Source of the DNA: an uncultured Roseburia sp.
GTDB taxonomy: Bacteria; Bacillota; Clostridia; Lachnospirales; Lachnospiraceae
Direction: 5' to 3'
DNA: 30,710 nucleotides
Assembly (NCBI GenBank): GCA_947652855.1
Contig: CANTEO010000030.1
Span: forward strand, 1 to 30,710
Below, piece after piece: positions 1 to 7,032 of the stretch. Made by a program: the position numbers and the translations under genes. The first letter of the stretch is position 1. Each line of letters opens with the position of its first letter. The notes below the pieces were generated by a model that was given only the letters and a program-made list of their open reading frames with translations, ran no database searches and was not told where the DNA came from.

Positions 1-257
1 CATGACGTCGCTTTTCCTTATGCTGATGATTGTTCAAATTGCTGTGTGCCGCATTGCAATGTGCATCCTTTGTCATTAAGAAATCAGTGAGAATAGAGAG
101 GGAAGATCATGAGCAATAATATACAAAGGCAGTTTTCCAAAAAGCCGACAAAAAATGGAAGCTAACCGGCTTGGCATTAGCGGGATTATTTGCGGCTTCA
201 ATATTTTTTATACCGACTTCTTCAATCGTAAATACATCAGACGAAGCGAAACTGGCG

Positions 258-330
258 TTAGAAAATACAAAGCCGCTGCGTTTTTCATCTCTGTGCAGGA
301 TGGAAGCTGCAGCGGTTTTGTATTTTCTAA
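258..330. repeat. 22-bp inverted repeat with 29-nt loop
   Basis: Bases 258-279 (TTAGAAAATACAAAGCCGCT then GC) pair with 309-330; the only non-Watson-Crick position is one G·U, at base 272. The loop is 280-308. No T-run follows the right arm, so it is not a typical intrinsic terminator. It lies upstream of the marR promoter and is not concentric with the outer inverted repeat. Confidence 0.75.
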
Positions 331-381
331 GGAATGGCGTCAAGCTGCATTTTTACAGTTCTCCGATTCGAAAATCCCCTC

Positions 382-410
382 TTGACAAATCCAAATTCTG
401 GCGCTATGAT
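382..410 (+). promoter_or_regulatory. SigA promoter for the marR-exporter operon
   Basis: The -35 box TTGACA (382-387), a 17-base spacer and the -10 box TATGAT (405-410) are close to the vegetative consensus. Transcription would start near 417, about 60 bases before the marR start codon. The promoter lies inside the segment bounded by the 14-bp inverted repeat and points toward marR. Confidence 0.85.
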
Positions 411-429
411 TCATTGCACGCCCCAATAT

Positions 430-442
430 TTAACAATGTTAA
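430..442. promoter_or_regulatory. Palindromic operator candidate for MarR
   Basis: TTAACAATGTTAA is a perfect 6+1+6 palindrome about 13 bases downstream of the expected transcription start. MarR-family proteins commonly repress their own operon from such AT-rich palindromes next to the promoter. Assignment to the adjacent marR gene is inferred from position. Confidence 0.55.
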
Positions 443-475
443 TTAAATGAAAGCGACGTCATGGAGGTGATCTGG

Positions 476-949
476 TTGAAGCAGGAGGAGAGGGAGTTTT
501 TAAGAATTATGAAAAAGTTAAAGCGGCTCAACCTGTCTGTCATATTGCCAGGGATTACGTTTGGGGAGTTTTCCGTGATGAAGGCGATTGACGGCTGCGC
601 GAAAGAAAAGGAAAGCGCCAGGGTTTCTGAAATCATAAGCGACCTGTGCGCGGCCCCGCCGGCGATTTCACGCTGCTTTAAGGTTTTGGAGGGCAGGGGC
701 TTTATTCTGCGCGCCATAGATCAGGGGGACAGGAGAAATACCCGCGTTGCGCTGACGAAGGAGGGAAGAAGCAAGCTGGAGGAATCCGAGCGGGCTTTAA
801 ATTCCTATTCAAAGGCGGTGTTTGGCGGAATGGGGCAGGAGGACATGAGGCGGCTGAACGCATATTTGGAAAAGTTTCTTATGACTTCACAGCAGGAGAT
901 GGAAAAGAGGCAACAGGAAAAGGAGGGAAGAAACGAGGATTATGAGTAA
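476..949 (+). CDS. MarR-family transcriptional regulator
   Basis: This is a 157-aa winged-helix regulator of the MarR type, which usually represses neighbouring transporter genes until a small ligand binds. The central part has the helix-turn-helix (around VSEIISDLCAAPPAISRCFK) followed by the wing motif DQGDRRNTRVALTKEG; the ends are the helical dimer interface. I choose TTG at 476 as the start because GGAGGTGA (463-470) lies five bases upstream. The in-frame ATG at 461 would use part of that same ribosome site and has none of its own. The stop overlaps the start of the next gene (ATGAGTAA), indicating translational coupling with the exporter. It probably represses itself and the exporter through the palindrome at 430-442. 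Confidence 0.9.
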   Translation: MKQEEREFLRIMKKLKRLNLSVILPGITFGEFSVMKAIDGCAKEKESARVSEIISDLCAAPPAISRCFKVLEGRGFILRAIDQGDRRNTRVALTKEGRSKLEESERALNSYSKAVFGGMGQEDMRRLNAYLEKFLMTSQQEMEKRQQEKEGRNEDYE

Positions 950-3269
950 GATATTCAAAAATATGGCTCCATACTGGCGTATGATCGTTTTGATTGTGGC
1001 GCTGCTTGGGGTTCAGGCGTATTGCGACCTGGCCCTGCCGCAGTATACGTCGGACATCATTGACGTTGGGATTATAAACGGCGGCGTTTCCCACATATTG
1101 CCGGAAAAAATAACAGAAGAGGATTTCGAATACGCAAAGCTCTATATGACAGAAGAAGAGCAGGGGCTGATTTCAGACGCGTACAGCCTGACGGAAAGCG
1201 GCGTCTATACGCGCAGCGAACAGGACGAGGATGCGCTTAAGGAGCTGGATGATGCGCTGCTTAGCCCGATTGTGCTGACGCATCGGATGTCCAATATGGG
1301 CGAGGAGGAGTTTAAGGAGACGGTTTCCGGGGCGTTTGTGAAGGATCCCGAACTAAGCGGCTATGCGCAGGACGTACCGGACATGACGGTGGAAGAGATA
1401 GGGAAGCTTTTGCAGATTGAGCTGGCTGCCTTTGAGGCGGAAGACGAGAATGGGAGCCGGTCTTCTTATGTAAACATGAACCCGTTGATGCAGATGCTTT
1501 TGTCCAGCGGGAAGGTCAGTGAGGAGGACGTCGCGGCCATGCGGGAGAGCCTGACTGGCATGAGCGACGCCCTTGGGAGCGGGACGCTGACCTCCATGGG
1601 CGCCGCATACGCCAAAAAATGCAATGCGGCGGCGGGCGTGGACGTAGAGAAGGCGCAGACGGATTACCTTTGGAGCGAGGGCGGAAAGATGTTTTTGATG
1701 GCCCTTTTGATGCTTGCGGCTTCAGTCGGCGTGGGGTACTTAGCTTCCAAGGTAGGGGCCGGCGTTGGCCGGAACCTACGGCAGTCCATATTCGGTAAGG
1801 TCATGTCGTTTTCCAATTCGGAGATGGATCAATTTTCCACGGCGTCCTTAATTACCAGAAGCACGAACGACATCCAGCAGATTCAGATGGTGACGGCAGT
1901 GATGCTGCGCATGATTTTATACGCGCCGATTATCGGGATTGGCGGCATCTATAAGGTCTGGCAGACGGGAGCCGGAATGGGCTGGATCATTGGCCTGGCG
2001 GTCGCCGTGATTTTGGGCCTGGTGCTGCTTTTGATGGCGCTCGCCATGCCAAAGTTTAAAATGATGCAGAAGCTGGTGGACGCCCTGAATTTGGTTTCCA
2101 GGGAAATCTTAACCGGATTGTCCGTCATCCGCGCTTTTGGCAGGGAAAAGAGAGAGGAAGAGCGGTTTGATGAGGCGAACCAAAACCTGATGAAGACGCA
2201 GCTCTTTACGAACCGCGTCATGAATTTTATGATGCCGGGCATGATGCTGATTATGTATGGGATCACGCTGCTGATTGTTTGGGTGTCGGCGCACAGGATT
2301 GACGCGGGGCAGCTTCAGGTGGGCGCGATGACGGCGTTCATCACATATGCGATGCAGATCGTGATCTCGTTTTTGATGCTTACCATGATGTCGATTATGC
2401 TGCCCAGGGCGGGCGTCGCCGCTGAGCGCATTGACGAGGCGCTTCGTCTCTCCCCTTCCGTCACTGAGCCGCTGCAGCCCAAAAGGCGTAAAGAGGAACG
2501 CGGCGTGGTCCGGTTTTCCCATGTGGATTTTAAATATCCGGGAGCGGAGGAAGTCGCGCTTTCTGACATTGACTTTACGGCGGAGCCAGGAAAGACGACG
2601 GCGGTTATTGGGAGCACTGGCTGCGGGAAGTCCACGCTTGTCAACCTGATTCCCAGGTTTTATGACATTACGGCGGGGAGCCTGACGCTGGATGGGGTGG
2701 AGGTTAGGGACCTTTCGTTAAAGGAGCTGCGCGAGGCCATTGGGTTCGTGCCGCAAAAGGGCGTCTTATTCTCCGGGACGATTGCCTCAAACTTAAGGTT
2801 CGGAAAGCCAAACGCCAGCGATGAGGCCATTAAGGAGGCGGCCGAGATCGCCCAGGCGGCGGATTTCATAGAAGAGAAGGGCGAGGGCTATGAAAGCGGC
2901 ATCGCCCAGGGCGGGAGCAACGTTTCGGGCGGGCAGAAGCAGCGGCTTGCCATTGCCCGGGCGATTGTGAAGCGGCCGAAGGTGTTTGTGTTTGACGACA
3001 GCTTTTCCGCGCTTGACATGAAGACGGACGCGAAGCTAAGGAAGGCTCTGGAGGAGATCGTAAAAGACGCCGCCGTCATTATTGTGGCGCAGCGCATCAG
3101 CACGATTCTCCATGCAGATCAGATCCTTGTGCTGGACGATGGGAAGATTGTGGGCAGGGGAACGCATGACGAGCTGTTAAAGGGATGCGAGGTATACCGG
3201 CAGATTGCCCGGTCTCAGCTTTCCGCAAAGGAATTGGGCATAGAGGAAGAGGAGGTGCGCCATGAGTGA
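942..3269 (+). CDS. ABC exporter half-transporter, degenerate ATP-site subunit
   Basis: This 775-aa protein has an N-terminal exporter membrane domain and a C-terminal nucleotide-binding domain. Walker A is GSTGCGKST (about 557-565) and the signature is VSGGQKQRL. Walker B is FVFDDSFSALD, so Asp686 replaces the catalytic Glu, and Gln717 (VAQRIS) replaces the switch His. These are the hallmarks of the non-hydrolysing subunit of heterodimeric multidrug exporters such as TM287/288, BmrCD and LmrCD. It is about 190 residues longer than usual: an acidic helical insert (about 50-245) sits between the first two membrane segments and should lie outside the cell. It overlaps marR by 8 bases and the partner gene by 8 bases. 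The substrate is unknown; drug or peptide efflux is inferred. Confidence 0.92.
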   Translation: MSKIFKNMAPYWRMIVLIVALLGVQAYCDLALPQYTSDIIDVGIINGGVSHILPEKITEEDFEYAKLYMTEEEQGLISDAYSLTESGVYTRSEQDEDALKELDDALLSPIVLTHRMSNMGEEEFKETVSGAFVKDPELSGYAQDVPDMTVEEIGKLLQIELAAFEAEDENGSRSSYVNMNPLMQMLLSSGKVSEEDVAAMRESLTGMSDALGSGTLTSMGAAYAKKCNAAAGVDVEKAQTDYLWSEGGKMFLMALLMLAASVGVGYLASKVGAGVGRNLRQSIFGKVMSFSNSEMDQFSTASLITRSTNDIQQIQMVTAVMLRMILYAPIIGIGGIYKVWQTGAGMGWIIGLAVAVILGLVLLLMALAMPKFKMMQKLVDALNLVSREILTGLSVIRAFGREKREEERFDEANQNLMKTQLFTNRVMNFMMPGMMLIMYGITLLIVWVSAHRIDAGQLQVGAMTAFITYAMQIVISFLMLTMMSIMLPRAGVAAERIDEALRLSPSVTEPLQPKRRKEERGVVRFSHVDFKYPGAEEVALSDIDFTAEPGKTTAVIGSTGCGKSTLVNLIPRFYDITAGSLTLDGVEVRDLSLKELREAIGFVPQKGVLFSGTIASNLRFGKPNASDEAIKEAAEIAQAADFIEEKGEGYESGIAQGGSNVSGGQKQRLAIARAIVKRPKVFVFDDSFSALDMKTDAKLRKALEEIVKDAAVIIVAQRISTILHADQILVLDDGKIVGRGTHDELLKGCEVYRQIARSQLSAKELGIEEEEVRHE

Positions 3270-5109
3270 GACGAATGCAAAGTCCAGTCCCCCGCGTGGG
3301 CCGCATGGCCCGGGCGGCGGCATGATGCCTGGGGAGAAGGCGAAGGATTTTAAAGGCTCATTTAAGAAATTGTTTGCCTATATTGGAACATATAAAATCG
3401 CAATCTTTATCGTGATGGGGCTTGCGGCCTGCTCCACGGTGTTTTCCGTTATCGGGCCGAAAATTATGGGCGGGGCGACGACGAAGCTTTCGGAGGGCCT
3501 GATGCATAAGATTGCAGGCACCGGTGGGATTGACTTTAACGCAATCGCGAAGATCCTGCTCTTTACGTTGGGCTTATACCTGGTGAGCTCATTGCTCTCA
3601 TTTTTCCAGGGATGGATTATGACCGGGATTACGCAGAAAATCTGTTACCGGATGCGCAAAGAGATTTCTGAAAAAATCAACCGGATGCCGATGAAATATT
3701 TTGAGAGCAGGACGTATGGGGAGGTGCTTTCCAGGATCACCAATGACGTGGATACGCTTGGGATGGGCCTTAGCCAGAGCGTCACGCAGATTATTACGTC
3801 GGTGGCCACGATGGTCGGCGTGCTTGTGATGATGCTTTCCATTTCGCCCTTGATGACGCTTTTGGCGCTTGTCATTTTGCCGGTTTCCGCCGTATTGGTG
3901 TCTTTGGTGGTGAAGGTTTCGCAGAAGCATTTTAAGACGCAGCAGGAATACCTGGGGCATATCAACGGCCAGGTAGAGGAGACGTATGGGGGCCATCTGG
4001 TGATCAAGGCGTTCAATAAAGAGGAAGAGACAATCAAGGCGTTTCATGAGACGAATGACATTTTGTATGAGTCTGCCTGGAAGTCTCAGTTCTTATCCGG
4101 CATGATGCACCCGATCATGATTTTCGTCGGGAACCTGGGGTATGCGGGCGTCGCGATTTCCGGCGGGATTTTGGCGATTCGCGGCAGGATTGGCATTGGC
4201 GACATTCAGGCGTTTATCCAGTATGTGAAAAGCTTCACGCAGCCCATTCAGCAGATTGCGCAGGTCATCAACCAGGTGCAGTCCATGACGGCCGCCTCTG
4301 AGCGCGTCTTTGAGTTTTTGGACGAGGAGGAGGAGAGCCAGACGGTGGAGCGCCCGGCTTCTCTGGAAGGCTTAAAGGGAGAGGTCAGCTTTGACCATGT
4401 CAGCTTTGGCTACAGCGCGGATCAGACGATTATCCATGACTTTTCCGCGAAGGCCGCGCCAGGGCAGAAAATCGCGATTGTCGGCCCGACCGGGGCGGGC
4501 AAGACGACGATGGTGAAGCTTTTGATGCGCTTTTATGATGTGAGCCAGGGGAAAATCTGCATAGACGGGCAGGACATCCGCTCTTTTAACCGCAGGGAGC
4601 TTAGGGATGCGTTTGGAATGGTGCTGCAGGACACATGGCTGTTTAAGGGCAGCATTATGGAAAACATCCGTTATGGAAGGCTGGACGCGTCGGACGAGGA
4701 AGTCATCGCGGCGGCGAAGGCAGCGCACGCCCATCACTTTATCAAGACGCTGCCTGGCGGCTATGACATGGAGCTGAACGAGGACGCAAGCAACGTTTCT
4801 CAGGGGCAGAAGCAGCTTCTGACGATCGCCCGGGCGATCTTGGCCGACAATCGGATCCTGATTTTGGATGAGGCGACTTCTTCCGTTGACACAAGGACGG
4901 AGCATCGGATTCAAAAAGCCATGGATAACCTGATGCGGGGCAGGACCAGCTTTATCATTGCCCACAGGCTTTCCACGATCCGGGACGCGGACTTAATCTT
5001 AGTGATGAAGGACGGCGATATCATTGAGCAGGGAAATCATGGGGAATTGATGGCGCGGCGGGGATTTTACGCGGATCTATATAATTCTCAGTTTGAACAG
5101 GCGTCATAA
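3262..5109 (+). CDS. ABC exporter half-transporter, catalytic subunit
   Basis: This 615-aa partner of the preceding protein has a normal-length exporter membrane domain after a Pro/Gly-rich N-terminus (SSPPRGPHGPGGGMMPG). Its ATPase domain has Walker A GPTGAGKTT (about 408), Walker B ILDEATSSVD with catalytic Glu537, and switch His568 (IAHRLS). The signature is VSQGQKQLL, with Gln in place of the first Gly. In the dimer this weakened signature would face the Asp/Gln site of the partner, giving one working and one degenerate ATP site. The ATG at 3262 follows GAGGAGGTG and overlaps the previous stop. An inner-membrane exporter under MarR control fits efflux of a toxic compound. Confidence 0.93.
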   Translation: MSETNAKSSPPRGPHGPGGGMMPGEKAKDFKGSFKKLFAYIGTYKIAIFIVMGLAACSTVFSVIGPKIMGGATTKLSEGLMHKIAGTGGIDFNAIAKILLFTLGLYLVSSLLSFFQGWIMTGITQKICYRMRKEISEKINRMPMKYFESRTYGEVLSRITNDVDTLGMGLSQSVTQIITSVATMVGVLVMMLSISPLMTLLALVILPVSAVLVSLVVKVSQKHFKTQQEYLGHINGQVEETYGGHLVIKAFNKEEETIKAFHETNDILYESAWKSQFLSGMMHPIMIFVGNLGYAGVAISGGILAIRGRIGIGDIQAFIQYVKSFTQPIQQIAQVINQVQSMTAASERVFEFLDEEEESQTVERPASLEGLKGEVSFDHVSFGYSADQTIIHDFSAKAAPGQKIAIVGPTGAGKTTMVKLLMRFYDVSQGKICIDGQDIRSFNRRELRDAFGMVLQDTWLFKGSIMENIRYGRLDASDEEVIAAAKAAHAHHFIKTLPGGYDMELNEDASNVSQGQKQLLTIARAILADNRILILDEATSSVDTRTEHRIQKAMDNLMRGRTSFIIAHRLSTIRDADLILVMKDGDIIEQGNHGELMARRGFYADLYNSQFEQAS

Positions 5110-5162
5110 ACGCTCCTTTGTCCGCATAAAATGCAGTAATGTTGCGGGAATTGGATGAAGCT

Positions 5163-6467
5163 ATGAAACGGATCTTATTAAATGCAGTGTTGGCGGCAAT
5201 GAGCGCGTGCCTGGCGTTTGGGAGCGGGTCGCCTTGCCTGGCGAAGGAGGAGCCGTATGGGCATATCATGCTGTCCAAAAGGCAGAACGTGAACGAAGAG
5301 GCAGAGACAACCATAGACAAAAATCAACTGCACGCCCGGTCAGCGGTGTTAATGGACGCTGACACAGGGCGTGTTTTATTTGAGAAAGAGGGCTATGAGC
5401 CGCTGCCTATGGCCAGCACGACGAAGATTTTGACCTGCATTCTTGCGCTGGAGAACGGGTCGCCTGACGATGTGGTGGAGGTTTCGTCTTATGCGGCTTC
5501 CATGCCGAATGTGAAGCTTCATATCCGTAAGGGGGAGCGCTATAAGCTGTTGGATTTGCTGCATTCTTTGATGTTAGAGTCGCATAACGACTCGGCGGTC
5601 GCGATTGCGGAGCATATTGGTGGGAGCGTGGAGAAGTTTGCGGGCATGATGAACGAGAAGGCGGCAAAAATCGGCTGCAAGGACAGCTATTTCATTACGC
5701 CCAACGGCCTGGACGCGTCGCAGGAGGTCACGTCAAAGGACGGCTCCCCGAAAACGGCCGTGCATTCCACGACGGCGCGGGATCTGGCCCTCATTATGAG
5801 CTATTGCGTCAAGCAGTCTCCAAAGAGAGAGGAGTTTTTGGAGATTACTCAGGCAGGCTCCTATCAATTTTCTGACCTTGAGGGGACGCGCAGCTTTTCC
5901 TGCAATAACCATAATGCGTTTTTGAACATGATGAAGGGCGCGCTGTCCGGGAAGACGGGATTTACGGGAAACGCGGGCTACTGCTATGTCGGGGCCTTAG
6001 AGCGGGAGGGGAGGACGTTTGCAGTGGCGCTCCTGGCCTGCGGCTGGCCAAACAATAAGACGTATAAATGGGCGGACACGAAAAAGCTGATGAAGTACGG
6101 GATTGAGAATTTCAATTTGGCGGATCTGTCCGCGGAGCCGGTGAAGGAGGAATGGCTTGCTAAGATCCCTGTGGAGAAGGCGCAGACGAAGCGGCTGTAT
6201 GGGGAGGCGAAGGCCGGGGTTTATGTAAAAGACCAGGAGGGCGCGCCCACGATGCTGTTAAAGCAGGGGGAAAAGGTGCAGATGAGGTGCAGCGTGAAGA
6301 GGCGCTTAAGCGCGCCGGTTCAAAAAGATCAGGAAGTGGGGAGCATTCAGTACCTGATGGATGAAACTGTCGTGTGGGAGAGGAAAATCTGCACAAAAGA
6401 AGGCTTTGAGAGAGTGGACTACGCCTGGTATGTCAGGCAGGCGCTGCAAGGTTTTTTTAGGCTATAA
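5163..6467 (+). CDS. dacF: Secreted D-alanyl-D-alanine carboxypeptidase (PBP5/DacF type)
   Basis: This penicillin-binding protein trims the terminal D-Ala from peptidoglycan stem peptides outside the membrane. From ATG 5163 it is 434 aa and starts with a signal peptide (MKRILLNAVLAAMSACLAFG). The three active-site motifs are present in order: STTK (Ser85-Lys88), SHN (Ser140-Asn142) and KTG (264-266). A C-terminal beta-rich domain (about 320-410) and a hydrophobic end (YAWYVRQALQGFFRL), probably a membrane-surface anchor, complete the family layout. An ATG at 5139 is also in frame but would spoil the signal peptide. It starts 53 bases after the exporter and may be read with it. The gene symbol is by resemblance only. 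Confidence 0.9.
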   Translation: MKRILLNAVLAAMSACLAFGSGSPCLAKEEPYGHIMLSKRQNVNEEAETTIDKNQLHARSAVLMDADTGRVLFEKEGYEPLPMASTTKILTCILALENGSPDDVVEVSSYAASMPNVKLHIRKGERYKLLDLLHSLMLESHNDSAVAIAEHIGGSVEKFAGMMNEKAAKIGCKDSYFITPNGLDASQEVTSKDGSPKTAVHSTTARDLALIMSYCVKQSPKREEFLEITQAGSYQFSDLEGTRSFSCNNHNAFLNMMKGALSGKTGFTGNAGYCYVGALEREGRTFAVALLACGWPNNKTYKWADTKKLMKYGIENFNLADLSAEPVKEEWLAKIPVEKAQTKRLYGEAKAGVYVKDQEGAPTMLLKQGEKVQMRCSVKRRLSAPVQKDQEVGSIQYLMDETVVWERKICTKEGFERVDYAWYVRQALQGFFRL

Positions 6468-6478
6468 CAAATATTTGT
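6467..6478. promoter_or_regulatory. 12-bp palindrome upstream of small-gene promoter
   Basis: ACAAATATTTGT is a perfect palindrome that starts at the last base of the carboxypeptidase stop codon, 22 bases upstream of the -35 box at 6501. It could be an operator, but AT-rich palindromes of this length also arise by chance. Confidence 0.25.
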
Positions 6479-6500
6479 ATACACACAATTCAATAAAGTC

Positions 6501-6530
6501 TTTACACCTTAGCCGCGTGTCTGGTATAAT
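6501..6530 (+). promoter_or_regulatory. Extended -10 promoter for the 60-aa small gene
   Basis: The -35 box TTTACA (6501-6506), an 18-base spacer and TATAAT (6525-6530), preceded by TG one base away (TGGTATAAT), make a strong SigA promoter. The start is expected near 6537, about 38 bases before the small gene. The decayed cassette at 16201 has the same arrangement. Confidence 0.85.
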
Positions 6531-6574
6531 AAAGCTGCTGTAGAAACGGCATAGGTAAAGGGCGGTGAAGGCAT

Positions 6575-6757
6575 ATGACGGAAAAAGAAATGATGCAAAG
6601 AAATATTGAAGAATTTTCAAGGCTGCAGGATTATATGTTGGAAGATGGGAAAGAGGCAAAAGCATATAACACGATGCTTAAGCGGTACTTAGACTTGAAA
6701 GCGATCCTTCAAGCGTCAGGCATCAGCCTTACAGATATTGACAGAGTCAAAGAGTGA
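6575..6757 (+). CDS. Conserved-looking small helical protein, unknown function
   Basis: This 60-aa protein is supported by a strong promoter, a ribosome site (GGGCGGTGAAGG, from 6559) and an immediate downstream terminator, so it is probably a real gene of its own. It is charged and mostly helical (for example FSRLQDYMLEDGKEAKAYN), with no Cys pairs, membrane segment or signal peptide. Its end ILQASGISLTDIDRVKE matches, by type and spacing, the translated remnant at 16252-16305, so the family exists in at least two copies here. I do not recognise a named family. It may be a small regulatory or DNA/RNA-binding protein, but nothing visible decides that. Confidence 0.7.
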   Translation: MTEKEMMQRNIEEFSRLQDYMLEDGKEAKAYNTMLKRYLDLKAILQASGISLTDIDRVKE

Positions 6758-6783
6758 CCCATCAAACGGAATAACCCAAAACC

Positions 6784-6830
6784 AAAGGTGTAAAGTCTTT
6801 ATGGAATGATTCGGGCTTTGCGCCTTTTTT
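6784..6830 (+). terminator. Intrinsic terminator of the small gene
   Basis: Bases 6784-6797 (AAAGGTGTAAAGTC) pair with 6814-6827 (GGCTTTGCGCCTTT) in an unbroken 14-bp stem with four G·U pairs and a 16-base loop; the T-run reaches 6830. The left arm is also an inverted copy of the promoter's -35 region (6493-6510, 17 of 18 bases). Confidence 0.85.
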
Positions 6831-6839
6831 ATGATGTTA

Positions 6840-6945
6840 TATCACGAAAAGCCCTTCGGGCGGGATGCGCGGAGCATCAAAGCGTCCAAGTCACTCAAGA
6901 ATGAGGGATTTAGGGAGTTGAAGCGGACTTGTCCGCTTTGTTCTT
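6840..6945 (+). ncRNA. Hairpin-rich leader before PFOR, candidate structured RNA
   Basis: The 200 bases between the small-gene terminator and the PFOR gene hold several short perfect hairpins: GCCC-TTC-GGGC (from about 6850), GATGC-GCGGA-GCATC (from about 6863) and AAGCGGA-CTTG-TCCGCTT (6921-6938), the last followed by a T-rich stretch (TTTGTTCTTT). This could be a leader with an attenuator for the PFOR gene. It matches no riboswitch class I can name. No strong promoter is visible directly in front of the PFOR gene; the best -10-like element is TATAAG near 6987. Confidence 0.3.
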
Positions 6946-7032
6946 TGCGCGTTGATAACTTAATTTTGAAATTGCCGGATATTTTTATAAGAATTGGAAA
7001 TCCTATCAAAAAACAGAAAAGAGGGTTTTGAT

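Larger units (their letters stand above)
109..446 (+). pseudogene. Frameshifted small membrane/secreted protein fragment
   Basis: An ATG at 109 follows a good ribosome-binding site (AGAGGGAAG, from 97). It reads MSNNIQRQFSKKPTKNGS and stops at 163-165. One extra base in the run of six A (150-155) would join it to the frame KWKLTGLALAGLFAAS..., which has the charged start and hydrophobic core (about residues 19-38) of a signal peptide or membrane anchor. That frame stays open to 446. However, its second half runs through the hairpin at 258-330 and over the marR promoter, so only the part before about 258 looks like old coding sequence. I recognise no family. The alternatives are a homopolymer sequencing error or chance open frames. 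Confidence 0.35.
1..463. repeat. Segment bounded by a 14-bp perfect inverted repeat
   Basis: The first 14 bases (CATGACGTCGCTTT) are the exact reverse complement of bases 450-463 (AAAGCGACGTCATG). Beyond the 14 bases similarity is weak; ATTGTT-containing stretches lie 12-14 bases inside each arm. The right arm ends where the marR ribosome-binding site begins. The segment holds an intact promoter (382-410), an operator-like palindrome (430-442), a broken gene (109-446) and an internal hairpin (258-330). The layout fits an invertible promoter segment, the terminal repeats of a small non-autonomous element, or an assembly fold-back. The left arm lies at the window edge, so its true length cannot be seen. 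Confidence 0.6.

Noticed and set aside
6831..7031. A 66-codon open frame before the PFOR gene
   Set aside because: Its ATG lies in the tail of a terminator with no ribosome site, and its sequence coincides with the hairpin cluster; coding is unlikely.
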